Below, piece by piece: positions 21,657-33,744 of a stretch of 64,000 nucleotides of DNA (position 1 is its first letter; every line of letters begins with the position of its first letter). The position numbers and the translations under genes are program-made. The notes beneath the pieces were generated by a model. It was not told the origin of the DNA. It was given only the letters and a program-made list of their open reading frames with translations, and did not search any database. This DNA is from Megaustenia siamemsis (taxonomy: Eukaryota; Mollusca; Gastropoda; Stylommatophora; Ariophantidae): NCBI GenBank assembly GCA_032433765.1, contig JAVIAB010000051.1, positions 152,518,114 through 152,582,113 of the forward strand. Reading direction: 5' to 3'.

Positions 21657-24600
21657 ATGCCAGATAGAGAACAACATGGTAAAGGAAGAAACAGATAGAT
21701 GATGCCAGATAGAGAACAACATGGTAGACGAAGAAACAGATGGATGATGTCAGAGAGAGAACAACATGGTAGAGGAAGAAACAGATAGATGATGCCATAT
21801 AGAGAACAACATGGTAGAGGAAGAAAGAGATGGATGATGTCAGATAGAGAACAAAATGGTACAGGAAGAAACAGATGAATGATGTCAGACAGAGAACAAC
21901 ATACTAGAGGGAGAAACAGATAGATGATGCCAGATAGAGAACAACATGGTAAGGGAAGAAACAGATAGATGATGCCAGATAGAGAACAACATGGTAGAGG
22001 AAGAAACAGATAGATGATGCCAGATAGAGAACAACATGGAAGAGGAAGAAATAGATGGATGATGTCAGAGAGAGAACAACATGGCAGAGGAAGAAACAGA
22101 TAGATTATGCCAGATAGAGAACAACATGGTAGAGGAAGAAACAGATGGATGATGCCAGATAAAGAACAACATGGAAGAGGAAGAAAGAGATGGATGATGT
22201 CAGATAGAGAACAACATGGAAGAGGAAGAAACAGATAGATGATGCCAGATAGAGAACAACATGGAAGAGGAAGAAAGAGATGGATGATGCCAGATAGAGA
22301 ACAATATGGTAGAGGAAGAAACAGATAGATTATGCCAGATAGAGAACAACATGGTAGAGGAAGAAAGAGATGGATGATGTCAGATAGAGAACAAAATGGT
22401 ACAGGAAGAAACAGATGAATGATGTCAGACAGAGAGCAACATGGTAAGGGAAGAAACAGATAGATGATGCCAGATAGAGAACAACATGGTAGAGGAAGAA
22501 ACAGATAGATGATGCCAGATAGAGAACAACATGGAAGAGGAAGAAAGAGATGGATGATGTCAGAGAGAGAACAACATGGCAGAGGAAGAAACAGATAGAT
22601 TATGCCAGATAGAGAACAACATGGTAAGGAAGAAACAGATAGATGATGCCAGATAGAGAACAACATGGTAGAGGAAGAAACAGATAGATGATGCCAGATA
22701 GAGAACAACATGGAAGAGGAAGAAAGAGATGGATGATGTCAGAGAGAGAACAACATGGCAGAGGAAGAAACAGATAGATTATGCCAGATAGAGAACAACA
22801 TGGTAGAGGAAGAAACAGATGGATGATGCCAGATAAAGAACAACATGGAAGAGGAAGAAAGAGATGGATGATGTCTGATAGAGAACAACATGGAAGCGGA
22901 AGAAACAGATAGATGATGCCAGACAGAGAACAACATGGAAGAGGAAGAAAGAGATGGATGATGTCAGAGAGAGAACAACATAGTAGAGGAAGAAACAGAT
23001 AGATTATGCCAGATAGAGAACAACATGGTAGAGGAAGAAACAGATGGATGATGTCAGAGAGAGAACACCATGGTAGAGGAAGAAACAGATGGATGATGCC
23101 GGACAGAGAACACCATGGTAGAGGAAGAAAGAGATGAATGATGCCAGACAGAGTACAACATGGTAGAGAAAGAAACAGATAGATGATGCCAGATAGAGAA
23201 CAACATGGTACAGGAAGAAACAGATAGATGATGCCAGACAGAGAACAACATACTAGAGGGAGAAACAGATAGATGATGCCAGATAGAGAACAGCATAGTA
23301 GAGGGAGAAAGAAATGGATGATGTCAGACAGAGAACAGCATAGTAGAGGGAGAAACAGATGAATGATGCCAGACATAGAACACCATGATAGAGGGAGAAA
23401 CAGATGAATGATGTCAGAGAGAGAACAACATACTTGAAGGAGAAACAGATGGATGATGCCAGAGAGAGAACAACATGGTAGAGGAAGAAACAGATGAATG
23501 ATGCCAGACAGAGAACAACATACTAGAGGGAGACACAGATAGATGATGCCAGATAGAGAACAACATGGTAGAGGAAGAAACAGATAGATGATGCCAGATA
23601 GAGAACAACATGGTAGAGGAAGAAAGAGATAGATGATGCCAGATAGAGAACAACATGGTACAGGAAGAAAGAAATGGATGATGTCAGAGAGAGAACAACA
23701 TGGTACAGGAAGAAACAGATAGATGATGCCAGATAGAGAACAACATGGTAGAGAAAGAAACAGATAGATGATGCCAGATAGAGAACAACATGGTAGAGGA
23801 AGAAACAGATGGATGATGCCAGATAGAGAACAACATGGTAAAGGAAGAAACAGATAGATGATGCCAGATAGAGAACAACATGGTAGAGGAAGAAACAGAT
23901 GGATGATGTCAGAGAGAGAACAACATGGTAGAGGAAAAACAGATAGATGATGCCAGACATAGAACACCATGGTAGAGGAAGAAACAGATGGATGATGTGA
24001 GACAGAGAACGCCATGATAAAGGGAGAAGCAGATTAATGATGCCAGACAGAGAACAACATACTAGAAGGAGAAAGAGATGGATGATGCCAGACAGAGAAC
24101 AGCATAGTAGAGGGAGAAAGAAATGGATGATGTCAGACAGAGAACAGCATAGTAGAGGGAGAAATAGATAGATGATGCCAGATAGAGAACAACATGGAAG
24201 AGGAAGAAAGAGATGGATGATGTCAGAGAGAGAACAACATGGCAGAGGAAGAAACAGATAGATTATGCCAGATAGAGAACAACATGGTAGAGGAAGAAAC
24301 AGATGGATGATGCCAGATAAAGAACAACATGGAAGAGGAAGAAAGAGATGGATGATGTCAGATAGAGAACAACATGGAAGAGGAAGAAACAGATAGATGA
24401 TGCCAGATAGAGAACAACATGGAAGAGGAAGAAAGAGATGGATGATGTCAGAGAGAGAACAACATAGTAGAGGAAGAAACAGATAGATTATGCCAGATAG
24501 AGAACAACATGGTAGAGGAAGAAACAGATGGATGATGTCAGAGAGAGAACACCATGGTAGAGGAAGAAACAGATGGATGATGCCGGACAGAGAACACCAT

Positions 24601-25690
24601 GGTAGAGGAAGAAACAGATAGATGATGCCAGATAGAGAACAACATGGTAGGGGAAGAAACAGATAGATGATGCCGGACAGAGAACAACATGGTAGAGGAA
24701 GAAACAGATAGATGATGCCAGATAGAGAACAACATGGTAGAGGGAGAAAGAGATGAATGATGCCAGACAGAGTACAACATGGTAGAGAAAGAAACAGATA
24801 GATGATGCCAGATAGAGAACAACATGGTACAGGAAGAAACTGATAGATGATGCCAGACAGAGAACAACATACTAGAGGGAGAAACAGATAGATGATGCCA
24901 GATAGAGAACAGCATAGTAGAGGGAGAAAGAAATGGATGATGTCAGACAGAGAACAGCATAGTAGAGGGAGAAACAGATGAATGATGCCAGACATAGAAC
25001 ACCATGATAGAGGGAGAAACAGATGAATGATGTCAGAGAGAGAACAACATACTTGAAGGAGAAACAGATGGATGATGCCAGAGAGAGAACAACATGGTAG
25101 AGGAAGAAACAGATGAATGATGCCAGACAGAGAACAACATACTAGAGGGAGACACAGATAGATGATGCCAGATAGAGAACAACATGGTAGAGGAAGAAAC
25201 AGATAGATGATGCCAGATAGAGAACAACATGGTAGAGGAAGAAAGAGATAGATGATGCCAGATAGAGAACAACATGGTACAGGAAGAAAGAAATGGATGA
25301 TGTCAGAGAGAGAACAACATGGTACAGGAAGAAACAGATAGATGATGCCAGACAGAGAACAGCATAGTAGAGGGAGAAAGAAATGGATGATGTCAGACAG
25401 AGAACAGCATAGTAGAGGGAGAAATAGATGAATGATGTCAGAGAGAGAACAACATAGTAGAGGAAGAAACAAATGGATGATGTCAGAAAGAGAACAACAT
25501 AGTAGAGGAAGAAACAAATGGATGATGTCAGAGAGAGAACAACATAGTAGAGGAAGAAACAGATGGATTATGTCAGAGAGAGAACAACATAGTAGAGGAA
25601 GAAACAGATGGATGATGTCAGAGAGAGAACAACATAGTAGAGGAAGAAACAGATGGATTATGTCAGAGAGAGAACAACATGGTAGATGGC
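21657..25690. repeat. 45-bp satellite, right block (~89 units) with higher-order structure
   Basis: The same 45-bp unit as 15636-16192. Variant units occur in a fixed order that recurs. About 22695-23700 is repeated at about 24180-25320, with an offset near 1485 bp (33 units), rising to near 1620 bp (36 units) after a three-unit insertion around 24600-24740. Reverse ORFs of up to 733 codons (LFLPLPCCSLSGIIY repeats) exist because 45 is divisible by three. Overlapping frames are also open, so I do not call a gene. Confidence 0.95.
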
Positions 25691-25699
25691 CAATAGCAA

Positions 25700-26215
25700 T
25701 ATTCACAAACAATTGTAGAGACAAGATCTGGTGGAAACATCATCCATGTAAATGAGGTTGGAGAAGATAAAAATCACATTTCTTTTCTTGTTTTCAAAAA
25801 GTCCATAATTATTAGGGTACTGTATTTTTAAATCTGTATTTGTTTAGGTTTATTAAAGATATGCATGGACTTGTGTTCGAACCTGTAGAAAATAAAACAA
25901 GACTTTCTCTTCTTCTCCATTCCCACCTTTTATTTCTTTTTTTTTTACATCATCATCTACTTCTTCTCCACCTAATTCATCATCATTTTCTTCTTATTCA
26001 AAGTTCTTGTTAGCGTTCATCCATTGAGAGGGTGTGGACAAACCGCGAAATTTGCATCCTTTGACTCAACACATCTGTCTTCAACACGGATACATTTTTA
26101 TTTTAATATTTTTTCCAGGGTAGCTGCCATTTCTGGCCTGTTCAGTTCGACATTTAACTTCCACGGGTTCTCTGACATGAGCGGAAGATATAGCAGAAAA
26201 TAGTTGCTTATTGCG
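25700..26215. other. No recognised feature
   Basis: Low-complexity T-rich and TCTTCT-rich sequence with no protein or repeat family that I recognise. Confidence 0.45.
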
Positions 26216-26217
26216 TT

Positions 26218-26540
26218 ATGTTGAAAGTTCCCTGGACAGCTAAAAAGACCAATGAGGAAATTCTCAAAGAGGCCAACACAAAAAGAGAGCCCATAAGAAA
26301 CGTCAGAAAGAAACAATCGACATTTTCCTTGCACGTTATGAAAAGAGGAAAGTTGGAATACTTGGTTACAACTGGCAAAAAAAAAAAGAGAAAGAGAGAT
26401 CGCGGACGACAAAGACGACATATCTTGATGTCATGGCATGGAAAACAGTCAACAACAGAATTGAAACGATGCGCTGTGGATAGAGAATTGTGGAAGGATA
26501 AGGTCACTTACACCAACATGTATAGCAGAGGATGATAATA
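26218..26540 (+). mobile_element. LINE-B 3' fragment
   Basis: An almost open frame reads MLKVPWTAKKTNEEILKEAN, TKREPIRNVRKKQSTFSLHV, KRGKLEYLVTTGKKKK and HGKQSTTELKRCAVDRELWK. It is 5'-truncated and ends in gatgataa. 26541-26824 has nothing recognised. Confidence 0.75.
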
Positions 26541-26824
26541 CATCACTTTCTATTCAGTGAGGCTGATGTGTGACCTTCAGCTTAGTGAGGTTCTCTAACA
26601 CATTTCTGATGATTTGTCTACATTTCCATTGGGTACAAATATGGAGAGCAAGCTGCAGCGATTGAACTGATAATTTCGTTGGTTGTAAGACTGCAAGTAC
26701 AGTCTCATCTAGTCACCACAACCAGAGAGATCTCAGAAACATCGTCCTGAAATCTCTGCTTAGGTCAAATGTTTGATGATCTGTGGTTATGACATGTGAT
26801 TGTTGAAAGTAAGGAAAGGATCTC

Positions 26825-27010
26825 GGTCGTGAAGTGCATGATGTTAGTGTCCGTACTTACTTTACAAACATCGACTGTACATTTTATGGGCACTGTGGTC
26901 GTATCACATCAGCCCCCCCCCCCACCTCCTCCTCTTTTCGCCACACAATTTCTCAGAAAATGAACGTTGGTACACATTTTCAGAGATTGAGTAATCTTTT
27001 AGAAAGAAAC
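26825..27010 (-). mobile_element. SINE-1, highly degraded
   Basis: The order of blocks follows SINE-1 in reverse: gttagtgtcc, ttactttacaaac, a changed gggcactgtggtcgtatcac, a poly-C run, then tttctcagaaaatg and ggtacacatttt. The poly-C/CCT stretch near 26910 is an insertion relative to other copies. The tRNA head is not clearly readable. Confidence 0.45.
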
Positions 27011-27659
27011 AAAAATCGCCGGAATTAATCCCAAACTTTCGCGGTCAATAGCGAACGCACTAATCATTCAAACCAATGTGGATTCCTTAACTTTTAAAGT
27101 AACTTCCAACAAACCTCTTGGGTAAATAGCTTTTCACAACTATTAACATTGAAAAGTATGGTCAGACAAATGAAGAAACAAAGAGCTCAAGAGAAGCTAA
27201 AAAAAATGTAAACAGAAAAGACAAGCCAGTATCGTGACATTGTTGTAGACAAGACAATACATGTGGAGGCTTCAGCACGTGGACAGGCAGTGGAGGCTTC
27301 AAGTAATTGCTCGTTACTTAACAAGATGGCTGAAGATGATAGAGATAATAAACAAATAATTTAACTCTAATCTCTTATTTATACTTGTTCTCCCGGATCT
27401 TCTTGACTCACAAAACATCTCTGTACAAATGCTAGCACATTCAGTTCCAAGATAATATGTTCAACCAGCTTAGCAAGCTTACAGCTCAGTCTGTTTTTAT
27501 ACATTTCTGGAATTCTGAAAACAGAAATCGGAACAGGCTAGACACACGATTCGAGAAAGTCTGCATGGGGTAGCCATCTATTGATCTAAATTTATCAAGA
27601 CGCCCGTTCATGAGATCCGGTTTGCCAGGGGAGGAAAGCAAACATTTAACACCGATGCC

Positions 27660-27750
27660 TAGCTTCGGCTTATGGACTAGAAATTGGGTTAGTGGTAGTG
27701 CTGGTGAGCTGGGGAGACCAGTTCAAGTCTGACCAGAGAGAAGCTGTCGG
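27660..27750 (+). mobile_element. Possible tRNA-derived SINE head
   Basis: gggttagtggtagtgctgg resembles an A box and agttcaagtctgacc a B box, about 30 bp apart as in tRNA genes. The flanking stem sequences do not pair well, so this is not a functional tRNA. The remainder of 27060-27955 shows nothing I recognise. Confidence 0.3.
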
Positions 27751-28042
27751 CAGATTCAAATGAAAGAGAAAATTACAGTGTTTTATTATCAGCATTTTCT
27801 TTTATCGAAATAAAAGTTTCCGAGTTCTGGTGTATCGCTTACCTCAATGAGAAGGCAAATCTCAGGCTAGGAGCGAAAGAATAAAGGCAGAGCAGTGAAA
27901 TTATTACTTTTGACGTATTATTATCAAATACTCTGTAATATTTGTCATTTCTTTTATAGAAAATTATAAAAACATAAGTAGAATAAACATTCCAAAAGAC
28001 CAACAGAAGACTGCAAGAAAGGAAAACCGAGACGCAAAACAC

Positions 28043-29330
28043 ATGCCTTTAGCATCAGAAGAATACCAGACGACTATCTTTACACCAACAAAACTAGATG
28101 TAGCCCTCAAAGGATTAAAGCTCAAGAGTTCCACTGGAAAAGATGGAATCACCAACGAAATGCTCATAAAACTGGGACAGAAATCCAAGGACCAGCTTCT
28201 AAGTATAATAAATGCAAGCTGGAAGAGAGGTTAAATGCCCGCAACCTGGAAAAAAGCCATTATGGTGCCCATCCACAAACATGGAAAAGACCCACTGGAC
28301 CCAAGTAGCTACAGACCAATTGGCTTACTGAACTGCCTGAGAAAACTCACGAAAAGGCTGGTCAACAGAAGACTCAAATGGCATTTGGAGACAAAACAAC
28401 AATTCATACAACAACAAAGTGGTTTCCGTCAGCACAGATCAACTGAAGACCTGATCACCTACATCGCACAGAAAATAGAAGATGCTCTACAAGAAAAGAA
28501 ACACACACTGACAGTGTGGGTCGACATGGAGAAGGCTTTTGATAAGGTTTGGCGAGAGGGTTTAAAGAACACGCTTTCTAGACTTGGCATACAAGGCCAT
28601 TTATTAAACTGGATATCTCAATACCAACAAGACAGAAAGGCCAGAGTACAAGTACATGGATAACTAAGTAAGAAAGCCAGAATCGAACAAGATGTCCCAC
28701 AAGGTGGAGTCCTATCCCCAACGCTCTTTTTAATTTTCCTAATTGACATCGTAATGGACATTCCACCCAGGATACACTCAGCAATGAACGCATACGACCT
28801 TGCGATATGGACACTTGAAGAATCTGTCAGTGGCTAGCTCCAGAATGCAAGATGCCCTAGGAAAACTTGAAAAATGGACGAACATCTGGTTACTACCAAT
28901 TAACGAAAGAAAAACTACATACACAATTGTCAGCCTATCAAGAAACACACTCTCTGCAAAATTGAAGATAAAAGACCATACACTTCCTATTGACCAAAAC
29001 ACAACATATCTTGGCGTCACCATGGATCGTATAATGACATGGATAAATCAGAGACACAAAGCATACAAAAGAGCCAGAAAACGTACAGATATTATGAAGA
29101 ATTTGGCAGGAACGGACTGGGCAGCAGACAGCAATATCTTGAAACGATTATACGTAGGAAGAGTAAGACCAGTCCTAGAGCATGGAGTCACAGCCTGGGC
29201 TACAGCTTCCAAATCACACCTTAGCAAAATTAACAGAACACAAAACCAGGCTGCCCGTATCATCACTGGTGCTATGAAATCTACACCTATCGAGACTCTA
29301 AAAACATTAACAGGTTTGCAACCATTATAA
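28043..29330 (+). pseudogene. LINE reverse transcriptase domain, broken
   Basis: Blocks in order are LKSSTGKDGITNEMLIK, a stop, MPATWKKAIMVPIHKHGKD, SSYRPIGLLNCLRKL, SGFRQHRSTEDLITYI, motif A VDMEKAFDKVW, motif B PQGGVLSPTLFLIF and then AYDLAIW where Y-A-D-D-L-A-I-W is expected. One catalytic Asp codon appears lost and the frame shifts near 28795. The thumb follows: KTTYTIVSLSRN, TYLGVTMDR and VRPVLEHGVTAWATAS. The catalytic lesion and stops together show it cannot act in cis. Confidence 0.85.
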
Positions 29331-29456
29331 GACAGATGGACAACTAAAGTAATGCAACAAGAATAAATGGTTTCGGAAAAGGAAGACTAAAGAGGAGCAA
29401 CTTCGCTGCAATATCTAAAAAAACTGGCAGCTAGTGACCCAGTACTGTCCCAATCA

Positions 29457-30386
29457 ATGCCCCAATCTGATATGACTCCTCATGGGAAACACAAAATACC
29501 AGAACTTAAGGAAGACATAATAGGAATCATGAAAAAAGGCACCGAAACAGACACAAAGAGAAGACACATAGCAGAAAAATACACAATCAACAACTACCCA
29601 CACGACTCTTGGTCACTTATATACACAGATGGCTCTGCTACAAATGCCACCAGAAATGGAGGAGGAGGTGTGTTATTGGGGCTGAATAACCAGGACGAGA
29701 TCCCCAAGTCAATAGATACTGGGAAATTCTGAAACAACAATAAAGCAGAAAGTAGAAGCCCCAAAGACGCTCCAAAACTGGCTATCCAACACAAAAATAA
29801 CATGCACAAAACATTAGTGATACTGACTGATGCACTGTCAGTCCTAACAGATCTTAAAACTCACAGGAACAGTGAGCTAGATGACTTGAGAACAACCCTA
29901 GACCAACTGTACAATAACTTCCAGAGAATGGTCATCCAGTGGATACCATCACACTGTAATATACAAGGAAACGAACGCGCAGACAAATTAGCTAAAGAGA
30001 GAGGGAGATTACCACAAGAGAACTATCTGGTCAGCTACGACGAAGCCAAATCCATCATCAAAGGCCAGTACCATGAAAAATGGAAACAAGAACACCCAAA
30101 GTATAACGAGAGGGACGGATACCACCAACTATCAGGGAGGGATCAAGTCATCATACTTCGCCTACGCACTGATCACAACCGAATGAGAAACCACATGTTC
30201 ACCACATTCAAAATAGGAACTACCAGCCAACGCCACTGTACACTGGATAACATGACAACAAAACATGTTCTACAGGATCGCCCCCGGTACACAGACCTGA
30301 GAAGGACAATGTGGTCTACACCCACCTCCCTGGAAGAGAAACTATATGGGCAACCGAATCACTTAAACAGACAGCTGCCTTCATAA
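29457..30386 (+). pseudogene. LINE RNase H domain and C terminus, broken
   Basis: The RNase H start is SLIYTDGSATNATRNGGGGV, with catalytic-type Asp in YTDGS. A stop near 29730 and a degraded stretch follow. The frame then reopens with LVILTDALSVLTDL and QWIPSHCNIQGNERADKLAK, the His/Asp end of the fold. The C-terminal part reads GRDQVIILRLRTDHNRMRNH and HCTLDNMTTKHVLQDRPRY, the usual Cys/His region of this LINE group with key Cys residues decayed. Confidence 0.8.
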
Positions 30387-30445
30387 GAAAGTCCGGAATC
30401 CTAGTCTGAATGAACCATGATCGCAGAAGAAGAAGAAGAATTGGA

Positions 30446-30562
30446 ATTTCTTTTTTAAAGTAGTAACAGGAATGCTCCTGTTAACGGGAATGCTCCTGTT
30501 AACGGGAATGCTCCTGTTAACGGGAATGCTCCCGTTAGTACTTTAAAAGAAATTCTTCTTGT
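30446..30562. repeat. Small fold-back element with internal 20-bp repeats
   Basis: Outer inverted arms (gaatttcttttttaaagtag and ctttaaaagaaattc) flank three and a half copies of aatgctcctgttaacggg. The shape resembles a mini foldback or MITE remnant. Confidence 0.55.
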
Positions 30563-31085
30563 ATTCATTGGGTGCTGTCTCCACATCGAAGTTTGGCTAC
30601 AATGAAGAGACATTTTAATGTCTTTTGCCTTGATAGTGCATGTTATCAAAGGTTCACCAGTCCATCTTGTGATGTTATGGGTCCACTTTAGTCTTGATCT
30701 GTCTCTGCCTCATCTACTTTGTACTTTTTACTTCAAGATGGAGATGCGCGTGGCCGTGCGGCTAAAACCACTGTTCTGCTAGCTGAAAAGCTGGCGTACG
30801 GTGTTCGAATCCGCGGTAGACAGAAAGGATTTTTTCTATCGGGGGTGAAATAAAATCCTGAGTCTCACACGTCGTGGCGACTACTTGGATCAAGCGGCCT
30901 TTATCCCTCTGGTTCTATCGTGAGCACCCCCGTCATAGACCATCAGTGTATGTGTCGTAAAGATAGTTTTTTTTTTTTTACTTCAAGATGACCTTTAGTA
31001 AGGTATTATGTTTCTACACATGCCCTACATATTTCACTTTTCTATTTCGAATTTGTGGTAAGTGAGAATTCCTTTTCTTTTGCTT
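30543..31085 (-). mobile_element. LINE-A fragment interrupted by a SINE
   Basis: The reverse strand gives GHV, KHNTLLKVILK, RLKWTHNITRWTGEPLITCT and IKAKDIKMSLHCSQTS, matching the LINE-A end at 52130-52370. The SINE at 30741-30974 splits it between the KVILK and GRDRSRLKW parts. Confidence 0.6.
30741..30974 (+). mobile_element. tRNA-derived SINE-2 (Leu/Ser-type head) with 16-bp TSD
   Basis: The head gcgcgtggccgtgcggctaa has the look of a class II (Leu/Ser) tRNA A box, and a B box ggtgttcgaatccgcgg lies about 45 bp on, including an extra-arm-like stretch. The body ends in a T tract. The direct repeats tttttacttcaagatg at 30725-30740 and 30975-30990 are a clear 16-bp TSD within LINE-A. This family is unrelated in body to SINE-1. 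Confidence 0.88.
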
Positions 31086-31300
31086 ATTTCTTCCTTTCTT
31101 CTTGTACCCATTCGGATGTCGAAGGAGATGCACAGTTTTCGTTCTCGCCCTCTGGCAGCTTCAATCATCGTCAGTTGATGTTGTAGCGTTTCTTTGATGT
31201 TGTCTGCCATCTTACTCTGGGTCTGCCACTTGCTCTTCTCCTCCCTTTTTAATATATGCTTTGTATGGTGAGGAATCACACGCCATTCTTTCTAGATGGG
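31080..31300 (-). mobile_element. LINE-E 3' tail, uncertain
   Basis: The reverse strand has an 81-codon frame with SKWQTQSKMADNIKETLQHQ, LTMIEAARGRERKLC and a basic end. ADNIKETLQ...EAA..R is reminiscent of LINE C termini of the type G-R-P-x-x-x-W-x-D-N-I-K-E. 31300-31835 shows nothing further. Confidence 0.4.
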
Positions 31301-31837
31301 CAAACATTTTTATTTGTTATTTCTGTATGTAGTTTAGAATTGGTTCATTATCTATTTATTCATTAATTTTATATAGCAGCTAAATAAATGGTCTAGTCTG
31401 CACACTACGAGACGACTGCACTGGTCATTTAACTTAAATTTCGGGTACGTTGGTTCACACCCAGACAAATGGCGATTAGACTGTTAATTCAGATTTGCTG
31501 TTGTTTTTATTTTTCAACTGGCATCCTAACAACGAATGATATTACCTTAAGCATAAGCTTATAACCAGGTACTATAACAACATACAAGTCAACAGTGAGA
31601 GCGATCGACGACTCATAGCTGACTGTTTTTATCGGGATTTGTGAACCAGAAGTGATGAAGATCCTACTTTACCACTCCGAATAATTGATCGGTCAAGCGA
31701 GTTGAGACAGGACAGACAACACGTTACTAACAAATGTCATGCTGGATACAGATGTACTGAGCCGAATGGCGCAGAAATACGATATTTTAAGGACGGGCAG
31801 TGAAGAGATGGTGTCTTGCGAATGAAGAACAAATACT

Positions 31838-31950
31838 GTAACTATCTATCTATTGACCTTTCGAGCCGTAACCGGCCCATAGGGCGTAGACCAAGATACA
31901 CCTTCTCCTATATGAATTTTTTGTTCTAGCAGTTTTCTTTTAAAGATAAC
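31838..31950 (-). mobile_element. RTE-like LINE, extreme 3' end only
   Basis: The terminal 100 bp of the family at 52394, including the TATC tail and cctttcgagccgtaaccgg. It is severely 5'-truncated, a usual outcome of target-primed reverse transcription. Confidence 0.8.
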
Positions 31951-32089
31951 CGTTTCCGGTTGTTTCCAAAATGGAGGAATTATTTTTCTCCGGCTTGGTA
32001 TATAACCGTTGATCAGAGGTTTAACAAGCCGCTATCGTAAAAACGATGTTGTTAATGAATACTGTAACTGCTACCTGAATATTTCAAAA

Positions 32090-33390
32090 TGTAGCCCTCA
32101 ACGATAACTACTATTTGAAGAAATGTAGCCCTCAACGATAACTGCTACTTGAAGAATATTGCCACCAACGATAACTGCTACTTGAAGAAATGTAGCCCTC
32201 CACGATAACTGCTACTTAAAGAAATGTAGCCATCGACGATAACTGCTACTTGAAGAAATGTAGCCCTCGACGACAACTGCTACATGAACAAAATGTAGCC
32301 CTCGACGATAACTGCTGCTTGAAGAAATGTAGCACTCAATGATAACTGCTTCTTGAAGAAATGTAGTCCTCAACGATAACTGCTACTTGAAGAAATGTAA
32401 CCCTCAACGATAACTGCTACTTGCAGAAATGTAGCAATCAACGATAACTACTACTTGAAGAAATGTAGCCCTTAACGATAACTGCTACTTGAAGAAATAT
32501 AGCCACCAACGACAACTGCTTCTTGAAGAAATGTAGCCCTCAACGATAATTGCTACTTGAAGAAATGTAGCCCTCAACGATAACTTCTACATGAAGAAAT
32601 GTAGCCCTCGCTGATACCTGCTACATGAAGAAATGTAGCCCTCGACGATAACTGCTACTTGAAAAAATATAGCCACCAACGACAACTGCTTCTTGAAGAA
32701 ATGTAGCCCTCAACGATAACTGCTACTTGAAGAAATGTAGCCCTCAACGATAACTGCTACTTGAAGAAATGTAGCCCTCAACGATAACTGCTACTTGAAG
32801 AAATGTAGCCCTCGACGATAGCTGCTACATGAAGAAATGTAGCCCTCGACGATAACTGCTACATGCAGAAATGTAGCCCTCAACGATAACTGCTACTTTA
32901 AGAAATGTAGCCCTCGACGATAACTACTACATGAAGAAACGTAGCCCACGACGATAACTGCTACATGAAGAAATGTAGCCCTCGACGATAACTGCTACAT
33001 GAAGAAATGTAGCCCGCGACGATAACTGCTACTTTAAGAAATATAGCCACCAACAACAACTGCTTCTTGAAGAAATGTAGCCCTCGACGATAACTGCTAC
33101 ATGAAGAAATGTAGCCCGCGACGATAACTGCTACTTTAAGAAATATAGCCACCAACAACAACTGCTTCTTGAAGAAATGTAGTCCTCGACGATAACTGCT
33201 ATTTGAAGAAGTAGCCCGCAACGATAAGTTCTACTTTAAGAAATGTAGCCCTCAACGATAACTGCTTCTTGTAGAAATGTAGCCCTTAACGATAACTGCT
33301 GCTTGAAGAAATGTAGCCCTCCACGATAACTGCTACTTGAAGAAATGTAGCCCTCAACGATAACTGCTACTTGAAGAAATGTAGCCCTCA
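32090..33390. repeat. 34-bp minisatellite (~38 units)
   Basis: The unit is gaagaaatgtagccctcaac followed by gataactgctactt. Sub-variants (cgacgataac; accaacgacaactgcttct) recur at intervals, for example near 32505, 32680, 33050 and 33150, indicating local higher-order duplication. Confidence 0.95.
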
Positions 33391-33744
33391 GTAACAAGTG
33401 ATGAGCGTCAAGGTAGTAGCTACTTTATGACTAAAGCTGAGGTTTTGGACTTTACTTCGATACCGTGATCACGTGACTGCAGTTAGTGTTGTGATTGTCA
33501 CACAACTAGAAGATACCCTGTTCAAGTCAAATCCATGGCATTTGAAAATAAATATTAAAAAAACTGCAGGCTGTATTCCCACGCTTGTGAAACATTTTAA
33601 TAATAGCAAAATAGAAAAGCAACATTGCTAGCAACTTTTCTGTTGATTTCCATTTGCCCTATGGGTCTTTGCTGGAGTCGCGGAAATCGTGCTCTGTGTT
33701 TTAATATTCCTGTGTTATTTGGAACAGTTAATGTCATGCAGCAT

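Larger units (their letters stand above)
27958..30441 (+). mobile_element. RT/RNase H LINE (I/Jockey-like group), 5'-truncated
   Basis: The element spans a linker, RT, thumb, RNase H and a C-terminal region, ending in a (GAA)n tail at 30428-30441. The APE endonuclease and ORF1 are missing. An RNase H domain after the RT places it in the I-like superfamily rather than with the RTE-like copies elsewhere in this window. Stops (for example after 28231 and 28660) and frameshifts (near 28795 and 29335) make it inactive. Confidence 0.85.

Noticed and set aside
23523..25724. 733-codon reverse ORF of Leu/Pro/Cys/Ser repeats
   Set aside because: It lies wholly in the 45-bp satellite. Other frames are open as well, and no start context, signal or non-repeat domain is seen.
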